Shown here one piece after another: positions 8,695 to 15,000 of a DNA stretch of 15,000 nucleotides (the first letter of the stretch is position 1; each line of letters starts with the position of its first letter). The DNA is from Zopfochytrium polystomum (taxonomy: Eukaryota > Chytridiomycota > Chytridiomycetes > Chytridiales > Chytridiaceae), in the NCBI GenBank assembly GCA_025765615.1, contig JAIVFJ010000539.1:2501-17500 (forward strand), read 5' to 3'. Under the pieces are notes generated by a model, which ran no database searches, was not told the DNA's origin, and was given only the letters and a program-made list of their open reading frames with translations. Made by a program: the position numbers and the translations under genes.

Positions 8695-9454
8695 AGCAAG
8701 CAGCTGGTGGTGGGTGGTGGTGGTGGTGGATGCTCGTTGATCGGATGGAAAAGGCTTCTTGCCTATTGGAAAGGCGCTTTCGAACGGCAAGTTGTCGCGC
8801 GATCGTGCAGGTCGGTTGATCGTCGATGGCTGGACTTGAAGCAAGCGGTTGTCGTCGATCGGTGGAAAAGGCTGGTCGACCGATGGAAAAGGCTCGTTGA
8901 TCGGATGGAAAAGGCTTCTTGCCTATTGGAATCGCGGTTTCGAACGGCAAGTTGACGCACGACGGTGGATCGATGGCGGTTGGACTTGAAGGAAGCAGCT
9001 GTCGTCGATCGGTGGGAAAGGCTCGTTGACCGATTGAAAAGGCTTCTCGACTATTGGAATGGCGCTTTCGAAACGCAAGTTGACGCACGAACGGTGGATT
9101 GACGGCAGGACTTGAAGCAAGCGGCTGGTGGTGGTTGGTGGTGGTGGTGGTGAACGCTCGTCGATCGATTTGAAACGGCTTCTTTCCTATTGGAATGGCG
9201 CTTTCGAACGGCAAGTTGTCGCGCGATCGTGCACGACGGTCGATCGACGGCTGGACTTTGTCGATCGATGGAAACGTCTGGTTGACCGATTGGAATGGCT
9301 TCTCGCCTATTGGAATTGCGCTTTCGAACGGCAAGTTGTCGCACGACGGTGGATGAAGGAAGCAGCTGTTGGTTGATGGTGGTGGTGATGGTGACCGCTC
9401 GTTGACCGATTGAAAAGGCTTCTTGCCTATTGGAATGGCGGTTTCGATCGGCAA
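8688..9454 (+). repeat. C array 3: diverged monomers with internal GGT tracts
   Basis: Boxes at 8688, 8833, 8983, 9109 and 9254, with a degenerate GAAGGAAGCAGCTG near 9355. Three (GGT)n or related tracts (about 8705-8728, 9126-9151 and 9370-9391) suggest that GGT-bearing monomers were shuffled within the array. Monomers here are more divergent than in array 1. Confidence 0.8.
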
Positions 9455-9554
9455 GTGAGCAGTTGTTTCCTCTCAATTGGGGAAAATGGAGCTGCTCCAT
9501 TTTCTCAATTTTTGAAAAATCCATTTTGGGGTAAACCATAATTGATGAGGGGAC
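9455..9554 (+). repeat. H module copy 3: palindrome upstream of P
   Basis: Palindrome at 9482-9504, 1088 bp after copy 2, with the same flanks and P-like half copy. Confidence 0.85.
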
Positions 9555-9780
9555 TTCAAATTTTTCCAAGTCCAATTAGGAAAAATCCATTTTGGGGTAA
9601 ACCCTACTGCATGTGGCCCAACCTCAAGACCAAAACGCCCAGTTTTCGGGTCCTGACATATATAGGAGGGGAGGTGGTGGGAGCAACGGTTGGGCAACCG
9701 TTCGTCCCCTCCCACCCAGACCTCGCCCTAATAAGGGGGGGGGGGTTTGTCCCTCCGATCGCTAACTGGCTGGACTTGAA
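9555..9780 (+). promoter_or_regulatory. P module copy 4: putative spacer promoter
   Basis: TATATA at 9659-9664 followed by GGAGGGGAGG, and AACGGTTG/CAACCGTT at 9685-9702. CGCCCGTTGAAAG of other copies is altered to CGCCCTAATAAG just before the G run near 9740. This is the last P copy with an intact TATATA element. Confidence 0.45.
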
Positions 9781-10045
9781 GCAAGCAGCTGGTGGTGGGT
9801 GGTGGGTGGTGGTTGGTGGTTGGTGGTGGTGGTGGTTGGTGAAGGCTTGTCGATCGATGGAAATGGCTTCTTGCCTATTGGGATGGCGCTTTTGAAAGGC
9901 AAGTTGTCGCACGATGGTCGATTGTCGATTGTCGATTGACGGCTGGACTTGAAGCAAGCAGCTGTCGTTGTCGATCGATGGAAATGGCTCGTTGACCGAT
10001 TGAAAAGGCTTCTTGCCTATTGGAATGGCGCTTTGGAACGGCACA
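9773..10045 (+). repeat. C array 4: short, with expanded GGT tract
   Basis: Monomer boxes at 9773 and 9946. A GGT/GGGT/GGTT tract of about 55 bp (9787-9842) lengthens the first monomer to 173 bp. GTCGATT is reiterated near 9920-9936. The array ends at a degraded H module. Confidence 0.8.
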
Positions 10046-10239
10046 ACTGCCCACCTGCTTCCTCTCAAGTGGGAAATTGGAGCAGCTCCATTTCTTTTTG
10101 AGTGTGGTTGAAGATGGATGGTTTGCAGGACAGGAAAGGCTTGTTGTCCTATTGGAATGGGGCTCTTGCTATATGAAAGTGCGCTTTTCAAAGGCTTTCT
10201 TGTCCAGCAACTTGTGGGAGGTGGGAAGCTGCAAGGCTG
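10046..10239. other. Degraded H module and unique flank
   Basis: At 10060-10102 a diverged H copy keeps the fold: CTCAA and TTGAG as outer arms, GGAGC and GCTCC around a central A instead of T. The following ~130 bp keep faint C-monomer words (GGAAAGGCTTGTTG, CCTATTGGAATGG, GCGCTTTTCAAAGG) but no GACTTGAAGC box. This looks like an old, decayed array end. Confidence 0.65.
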
Positions 10240-10345
10240 AAAAAACTAAGTCCAATTAGAAAAAAGCCGTTTTGGGGTAAGCCCTACTGCATGTGGCCCA
10301 ACCTCAAGACCAAAACGCCCAGTTTTTTGGTCCTGCCTCTTGTGT
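10240..10345 (+). repeat. P module copy 5, decayed
   Basis: Keeps AAGTCCAATTAG (10248), GTTTTGGGGTAAGCCCTACTGC, the GTGGCCCAACCTC block and CAAAACGCCCAGTTTT, then TCCTGCC. The TATATA element is replaced by TCTTGTGTGAGG and the AACGGTTG hairpin is absent. Confidence 0.75.
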
Positions 10346-10451
10346 GAGGGGTGCTGTGAAAGTTCTGCCTGGTCCAAGAAGAGGCAGTCATTCACCATAG
10401 CTCTGCCCAAGGGGGGCCATGTTTGTCCCATGAAGAATTCAAGGGGGGGGG
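10346..10451. other. Short unique segment between P5 and P6
   Basis: About 100 bp with no repeat partner. It includes GAGGCAGTCATTCACC and an AAGGGGGGGG run just before P6. No feature recognised. Confidence 0.4.
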
Positions 10452-10610
10452 GTCGAAAAAACGAAGTCCAATTAGGAAAAAGCCGTTTTGGGGTAAGCCC
10501 TACTGCATGTGGCCCAACCTCAAGACCAAAACGCCCAGTTTTCGGGTCCTGCCATATATGTGGGAGGGTGGTGGTGGCGGTTGGGAGGTTGAACTCCTGG
10601 CCGCACCGCC
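10452..10610 (+). repeat. P module copy 6, partly decayed
   Basis: Lies 216 bp after P5, with AAGTCCAATTAG at 10464 and TCCTGCC at 10547. The start element reads CATATATGTGGGAGGG instead of CATATATAGGAGGGG, followed by GGTGGTGGCGGTTGGGAGG with no AACGGTTG/CAACCGTT pair. As the P copy nearest the right-hand block it could be a diverged gene promoter or a decayed spacer copy. The sequence cannot decide. Confidence 0.6.
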
Positions 10611-10629
10611 GCCCTCTCACATCCCCCCC

Positions 10630-10850
10630 TTGTCCGATGTTGCCCTATAATTCGTGGATAGCGGGTGTGGGCGGCTTGTTAGCGGCTGGGAGACGTATGA
10701 GCTCCCTCCGCGCTCCTTCTCACACCCGTTCGGCGTGGAGTTTGTCGCGATGGACCAGCGCCCTTTGGTCGGAATTCGCCACGGCTTTCGTCGCTTCGTT
10801 CCACGTGTTGGTTTTCGTCGGCGCGTCCCCATACGGCCCAACCGGTTTTC
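10630..10850 (+). repeat. R module copy 1
   Basis: Block present three times in the window. It opens with TGTTGCCCTATAATTCGTGG (10639) and continues through GCGGGTGTGGGCGGC, GAGACGTATGAGCTCCCTCC, CACACCCGTTCGGCGTGGAG and GGCTTTCGTCGC. CGGGTGTG (10662-10669) and CACACCCG (10721-10728) form an inverted repeat. The AT-rich CCCTATAATTCGTGG in a GC-rich setting could be a core promoter or binding site, but this is not shown. Confidence 0.8.
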
Positions 10851-11089
10851 CCCACTTTGTCCCACCCGGGCCGGGTTTTTTTTTTTTTTTTGGACGAAAG
10901 TTGGTCCCCTTCCCCCCGCTTTCGTCGGTGTGTCCCCAAACGGCCCAACTGGTGTTGTCCCCCCCCCCCTCCCCCCACTCTTGCAGTTTGGGCTGCTGGT
11001 CCCCCCCTCACACACACACCTGGTCGACGAAAGTTGGTCCCGTTCCCCCCGCTTTTGTCGGTCTGTCCCCAAACGGCCCAACTGGTGTT
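10812..11089 (+). repeat. Triplicated C-rich subrepeat
   Basis: GTCCCCAAACGGCCCAACTGG or a close variant begins at 10825, 10932 and 11065, each preceded by a TTTTCGTCGG-like word. Copies two and three also share the upstream GACGAAAGTTGGTCCC (10893 and 11025), giving a direct repeat of about 65 bp. Spacings are 107 and 133 bp. T16 at 10876-10891, C9-11 runs near 10960 and a C12 run at 11090-11101 interrupt the copies. Confidence 0.8.
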
Positions 11090-11257
11090 CCCCCCCCCCC
11101 CACTCAGACTTTTGCGGAGAAGAGGGTTGTAACCACCCACGTTGGTGAAATGCCCCGCTGAGCTACTGGCTACAGTTGACCTGGCGATCCTCGCGGTCGC
11201 CAGAATAGAGGGCTCTGCAGAAAGTCTCAACCAGTTCGTCCCACCCGGGCCGGGTTT
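10859..11257 (+). repeat. 20-bp direct repeat 379 bp apart
   Basis: GTCCCACCCGGGCCGGGTTT occurs exactly at 10859-10878 and 11238-11257. The first copy runs straight into a T16 tract. It contains the near-palindromic CCCGGGCCGGG. Confidence 0.85.
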
Positions 11258-11597
11258 CCATCCACAGTTGGAGTAGTCTCGATGGCATGCGTACAGGAGT
11301 TGGCTCGATCCTTCAGATTGATCTTTGATACCAGGTCGTCAGACTGTTTGTCACCTGTTAAGTTGGGTTGGAACAGCGGCCTTTCCGTATTGGAGACAGA
11401 GACTTGTGGGACAATCAGCCTTCGCCTCTTTTTACTGCCACTACTCTAAAGAAACACCTTTTCTTTGTCGCGTTCGCGCGGCGAGAAAAGGCCATGCCTA
11501 GTATTCCGACCTGCGGTTGCGCTTTGGCCACCCGTGGGTTTATTATACGATGAGAGGTTTCACTTCACTGTGGACCGTGGTTTCCCCCCATTTCGCT
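11102..11597. other. Unique region with two hairpins
   Basis: No convincing gene. CTGGCGA/TCGCCAG (11181-11203, 9-nt loop) and CCTTTTCT/AGAAAAGG (11457-11491) are perfect inverted repeats, and the second encloses a CGCG-rich loop. Sequence composition is more balanced than the flanks. A small noncoding RNA or regulatory element could be here, but no known RNA family signature is visible to me. Confidence 0.45.
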
Positions 11598-12242
11598 CCC
11601 CCCCCCCCCCCCAATATCGCTTCGTTCGACGGCGCTCCCATTCTTTTTGTCGTTCGTCGCGTCGGTGCTTCCCCCCAATATCGCTTCGTTCGACAGCTCT
11701 CCCATTCTTTTTGTCGTTCGTCGCGCCGGTGCTTCCCCCCAATATCGCTTCGTTCGACAGCGCTCCCATTCTTTTTGTCGTTCGTCGCGTCGGTGCTTCC
11801 CCCCAATATCGCTTCGTTCGACAGCTCTCCCATTCTTTTTGTCGTTCGTCGCGCCGGTGCTTCCCCCCATTATCGCTTCGTTCGACAGCGCTCCCATTCT
11901 TTTTGTCGTTCGTCGCGTCGGTGCTTCCCCCCAATATCGCTTCGTTCGACAGCTCTCCCATTCTTTTTGTCGTTCGTCGCGCCGGTGCTTCCCCCCATTA
12001 TCGCTTCGTTCGACAGCGCTCCCATTCTTTTTGTCGTTCGTCGCGTCGGTGCTTCCCCCCAATATCGCTTCGTTCGACAGCTCTCCCATTCTTTTTGTCG
12101 TTCGTCGCGCCGGTGCTTCCCCCCATTATCGCTTCGTTCGACAGCGCTCCCATTCTTTTTGTCGTTCGTCGCGTCGGTGCTTCCCCCCAATATCGCTTCG
12201 TTCGACAGCTCTCCCATTCTTTTTGTCGTTCGTCGCGCCGGT
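11598..12242 (+). repeat. 64-bp tandem array, ten copies
   Basis: CGTTCGAC boxes are spaced exactly 64 bp apart, with CGAC at 11627, 11691, 11755, 11819, 11883, 11947, 12011, 12075, 12139 and 12203. Two variants alternate: GACAGCGCTCCC with GTCGCGTCGG, and GACAGCTCTCCC with GTCGCGCCGG. In the later copies CCCCCCATTATC follows the second variant, so the true unit is a 128-bp dimer. A 15-C run (11598-11612) precedes the array and a 16-C run (12243-12258) follows. Because 64 is not a multiple of 3, each long frame cycles through three reading phases, which rules out a conserved repeat protein. Confidence 0.9.
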
Positions 12243-12258
12243 CCCCCCCCCCCCCCCC

Positions 12259-12618
12259 GTCCACAAACAAACAGTGCCGTGCCGTTTAAAGTGCACCGGT
12301 TGAAGATGTCAGCAACCGGATAGCCCTCTGGAACAGAAACACGCCAGAGACGGAACAGAAGGGTTAACGAGGCGCAGCGAGGCCCCACTGTTTTTCATCG
12401 CCGTAACCGGTCTTGTTTTTTTTTTTAATGGGGGTTTTTTTTTTTCGTTCACCCAGCACGATTGGCGATTCAACAAATCAGTTGCTTTTTGGCGTGAAAC
12501 AAAAAAACATAAAACTCCTTACCCCGGACCCACTTCTGAAATCCGTCCCCGCGAGAGCGGGCGGTGGCTGTCGTTGTCGAACCGTATCCTAATAGAACAC
12601 TGGCGGGCCGCGTTGCTC
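12259..12618. other. Unique spacer with T tracts
   Basis: Balanced-composition sequence with two T runs near 12414-12452. No open frame with recognisable homology and no RNA gene seen. CCGTATCCTAATAG and neighbouring words have no partner in the window. Confidence 0.4.
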
Positions 12619-13119
12619 GGATCTGTGGAAGCTGCGAACAATGCCCTTCCCCGACCGTTGCCGTGCGGCCTGCCGCGAAGGGCTGAAAGTCTCGATTGGC
12701 TGCGCTCCCGTCTTGTGCACATGAGGCGGGGCCGGTCGCGAGCAAGGGAGATGTGGTGTGCATTGTTACCCGATGGGCATCGATGCGCAGTTCCATCTGC
12801 GTTGCGACTGGGGGTTTTTTCTTGCGGCTTCGCCTCTTTTCCCTCTCAAGAATTCCTGTGTGTTTCAGAGTCGACTGTTTGTTCGGCGGCTGGCCCCCTT
12901 CCCAGGAGGGGGGATTCGGTCGTATCCCGGTTGGCGGCTGACCTGCGCCAGTGTATGGGGCTCACAACCTCTGCGGCAAGCAATTGCCCCTCTGGTGCTA
13001 ACGTTTCAGCCGGGGAGAGCTCGACAGACTCGGGGGGAGAATGCGACCGCTCCGTGGGGCGAGGTCCGGTGGTGCAAGTCTTAAACCGCTTGCGGAGGGA
13101 TAGACTGGCTTTCATTTCC

Positions 13120-13151
<32 letters not shown>

Positions 13152-13154
13152 TGT
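12619..13154 (+). mobile_element. Possible retroposed segment with A27 tail
   Basis: A unique segment of about 500 bp ends in 27 consecutive A (13120-13146). The 8 bp after the tail, GGATCTGT (13147-13154), also occur at 12619-12626, as expected for a target-site duplication. I find no clear RNA polymerase III A or B box, no AATAAA within 30 bp of the tail, and no recognisable protein. A 269-codon frame starting at 12574 runs through the A tract, turning it into a lysine run, and is probably chance. It could be a SINE or a processed transcript, or simply a slipped A tract with a chance 8-bp match. Confidence 0.3.
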
Positions 13155-13300
13155 AATGAAGAGCAAAGGTCCCGACGCCATCTGTCCGAAGTGCCCCGAG
13201 GAAACTGCTGTATTGAAAAGCGGCAACGAGAGAATGATGTGGAGATCGCGAGGTCTCGAGGGCAACTGCCCGCCCTGTCCGCTGAGCCCGCCGTGCCGCG
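13155..13300. other. Short unique segment before D-R duplication
   Basis: About 145 bp without a repeat partner, moderately GC-rich, with several TGTCCG/CTGCCCG words. Nothing recognised. Confidence 0.4.
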
Positions 13301-13673
13301 GCTGTAACACTTTGGACGGTCTGCCCCCCCCAACTTTGTCGACTACCCTGCGCCCCCCTCCACCTCTTTTTGGGTGTCGATAAACCGTCTGTGCCCCCCC
13401 CCCCAACTTTTGTCCGAGGACACCCCCCCAGTTCGACGATGCCATATAATTCGTGGATAGCGGGTGTGGGCGGCTTGTTAGCGGCTGGGAGACGTATGAG
13501 CTCCCTCCGCGCTCCTTCTCACACCCGTTCGGCGTGGAGTTAGTCGCGATGGGCCAGCGCCCTTTGGCCGGAATTCGCCACGGCTTTCGTCGCGGGTTTC
13601 ACGTATGGGTCGTCCGCGCGTCGCCCCCCCACTCTCGGACAAACAAGGTGCTTGCGGTCGTTTTGGTTTCCGG
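13301..13673 (+). repeat. D-R module, first tandem copy (contains R2)
   Basis: D part: CTGTAACACTTTGGACGG, a C-rich stretch, AACTTTGTCGACTACCCTGCG, CACCTCTTTTTGGGTGTCGA, and AACTTTTGTCCGAGGAC. The R part follows from CATATAATTCGTGG (13443) to about 13590, then the tail GGACAAACAAGGTGCTTGCGGT near 13637. R2 lacks the CTTCGTTCCACGTGTTGG end of R1 and R3, reading CGCGGGTTTCACGTATGGG instead. Confidence 0.8.
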
Positions 13674-14195
13674 GTCTGTAACACTTTTGACGGTCTGCCC
13701 CCCCCCCCCCAACTTTGTCGACTACCCTGCGCGTGCCCCCCCCCTCCACCTCTTTTTGGGTGTCGATAAACCGTCTGTCCCCCCCCCCCCCAACTTTTGT
13801 CCGAGGACTCCCCCCCCCTTGTTCGATGTTGCCCTATAATTCGTGGATAGCGGGTGTGGGCGGCTTGTTAGCGGCTGGGAGACGTATGAGCTCCCTCCGC
13901 GCTCCTTCTCACACCCGTTCGGCGTGGAGTTTGTCGCGATGGGCCAGCGCCCTTTGGCCGGAATTCGCCACGGCTTTCGTCGCTTCGTTCCACGTGTTGG
14001 TTTTCGTCGGCGCGTCCCCCCCCACTCGAGAGAAATTTTCGACCGACCCGATTCGCCCCCCCCCCCCCCCCACTTTTCGACGCTGCCCCCACTCTCGTCG
14101 ATGGCTCCCCCCCACTTTTTGGTCGTCGAAACGGTCCCCCCCACTTGTCTCTCTCTCTTGGACAAACAAGGTGTTTACGGTACTTTAGGTTTTCG
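13674..14195 (+). repeat. D-R module, second tandem copy (contains R3)
   Basis: Same D part starting at GTCTGTAACACTTTTGACGG, then R3 with CCCTATAATTCGTGG near 13832, 393 bp after R2. R3 keeps the long R1-type end (CCACGTGTTGGTTTTCGTCG) and then diverges into C-tract DNA, including C16 at 14056-14071. The tail GGACAAACAAGGTGTTTACG recurs near 14159. R3 resembles R1 more than it resembles the adjacent R2 in its 3' half, which suggests exchange between non-adjacent copies. Confidence 0.8.
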
Positions 14196-15000
14196 GTTGG
14201 GATTTCGGTTGACGGGGTCGCCTCGAGATCCAGCGAGCGAGGAAGGGCGACAGGTTCCTCACGGGCCTGTTTTCCTACTCCGACCTCGTCCTCGCCTTGA
14301 GCGAAGGACGACGGCGCCGAGCAATGTTAAAAAGTTGCTCGGCCCTCCGAACAACAACAACACAAACCCAAATCCTCTTTTGGCCGAAAGGGGTCTCTTT
14401 GTCCGTCGACGCCAATTTTTTTTTCCCTTGCTTCGTGACGCACGCACGCGCGGTGCTCCCAACCCCCCCCCCCCCCCCCCCTCGGAACGACGACGTTGCG
14501 CCCCATCCCCTTTTCGTCGTCGTTCATCCCCTCCCCCCCATTCGAGGTGCGCGTGTGTGTGTTTGTGAGGGAAAGAAAGAGTTCCCCAATGGTTTGTCCC
14601 CCCACTTGCGTCGCGGGCAGAGCAGTCTCTCGCTCTCTCTTTGCGTTCGTCGTACGTTTTGCTTTTTGCGTTCTGCCGGGTCCCCCCCAATTACGGTGTT
14701 CGCAAAAGTGTTCCCGGCCCCCCCGTTTTGACGTCGCGGACCCAGGAGAGAGAGAGGGAAGAGAGATGGAGTGCCGTTCACCGCCGCGCGCGTCCCCCCC
14801 AACCCCCCTTTTGTTGGTTGGAGTTTCGCTTTGTGTTTCCCCCCTTCAAGCGAGCTCCGTGTCCCCTTTATAGCCAACAGTTGCGCGCTGGTCCGGTGTG
14901 AGGTTGTGGTCCGTGCCGGGTGGTGGGTTTTTGTGCCCTCCCAATTTTTTCCAATTGCTCCTGCCCGGTGCGAACGGTCTCGTACTCTCGAATCTTACTT
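14196..15000. other. C-tract-rich right end, no gene recognised
   Basis: Plus strand rich in C runs (C19 at 14463-14481 and many of 6-8) and CTCTCTC words, with TTTTCGTCG-type motifs. No repeat partner in the window. CCCTTTATAGCC near 14863 is the only TATA-like word. If the window is rDNA spacer running toward 18S, this could be gene-proximal spacer or 5' external transcribed spacer, but no conserved rRNA or spacer motif confirms it. Open frames on both strands are proline/arginine-rich and overlap one another, so none is called. Confidence 0.4.

Noticed and set aside
8872..8881. GGTCGACCAG (minus strand), the core of the mouse rDNA Sal-box terminator; partial match at 11020-11028
   Set aside because: Single exact match inside one degenerate C monomer, lacking the rest of the 18-bp box. 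Sibling monomers do not have it, so chance is likely.
5688..10191. Many 70-312 codon frames on both strands of the C arrays
   Set aside because: They follow the tandem monomer, are open on both strands, and restart after each length change. No family is recognisable.
11465..12388. Repeat-protein-like frames (repeated SHSFCRSSRRCFPP and TTKRMGELSNEAILGG words)
   Set aside because: The 64-bp period is not a multiple of three, so every frame cycles through the same three peptides on each strand. This is translation of a satellite, not a protein repeat.
12574..12640. tRNA/Pol III B-box-like GGTTCGA on the minus strand near 12577-12583
   Set aside because: The rest of the B box does not match, and no A box or cloverleaf can be drawn at the expected distance.
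12574..13383. 269-codon plus-strand frame
   Set aside because: It runs through 27 A and into the C-rich D repeat. It has no recognisable domain, and overlapping minus-strand frames are equally open.
14297..14901. Proline/arginine-rich frames at the right end
   Set aside because: Encoded by C runs and CT repeats, mutually overlapping on both strands. No start context or homology.
1..15000. 5S, 5.8S, 18S or 28S rRNA genes
   Set aside because: I looked for well-known conserved words of these genes on both strands and found none, so the rDNA reading rests on spacer architecture only.

Overview
The window looks like nuclear DNA of a eukaryote and consists almost entirely of nested tandem repeats. 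I see no convincing protein-coding gene, tRNA, rRNA (18S, 5.8S, 28S or 5S), CRISPR array, insertion sequence or bacterial operon. The long open frames fall inside repeats or homopolymer-rich DNA. They are open on both strands or in several frames at once, and where copies can be compared they differ mainly by amino-acid-changing substitutions, so I treat them as chance frames. CpG (especially TCG) is abundant, so this is not DNA worn down by CpG deamination. I cannot name the species.

Layout from left to right: (1) 161-668, a short-period GTCG/GTCA array; (2) 684-5068, long repeats of two kinds, A (743 or 754 bp) and B (424 bp), in the order partial-B-A-A-B-A-A-partial, where each B+A+A block is 1921 bp; (3) 5069-5620, low-copy DNA with A/T tracts and an inverted repeat; (4) 5621-10610, a compound region in which a conserved promoter-like module (P, six copies, four with TATATAGGAGGGG) alternates with arrays of a 126-150 bp monomer (C) and with a strong palindrome (H) just upstream of P; (5) 10630-11100, module R1 and short C-rich subrepeats; (6) 11102-11597, unique DNA with hairpins; (7) 11598-12242, a ten-copy 64-bp array; (8) 12259-13300, unique DNA that includes a possible retroposed segment ending in 27 A; (9) 13301-14195, a duplicated D-R module (R2, R3); (10) 14196-15000, C-tract-rich DNA with no repeat partner in the window.

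The best overall reading is a ribosomal DNA intergenic spacer, with the rRNA genes outside the window. This is inference at about 50% confidence. It rests on architecture: a duplicated promoter-like module followed by short tandem repeats matches the spacer-promoter plus enhancer-repeat layout known from frog, insect and plant rDNA, and TATATAGGAGGGG resembles the plant RNA polymerase I start consensus TATATA(A/G)GGGG. The right-hand 4 kb would then be gene-proximal spacer or 5' external transcribed spacer. No rRNA sequence is present to prove it, and a complex heterochromatic satellite block is the main alternative.
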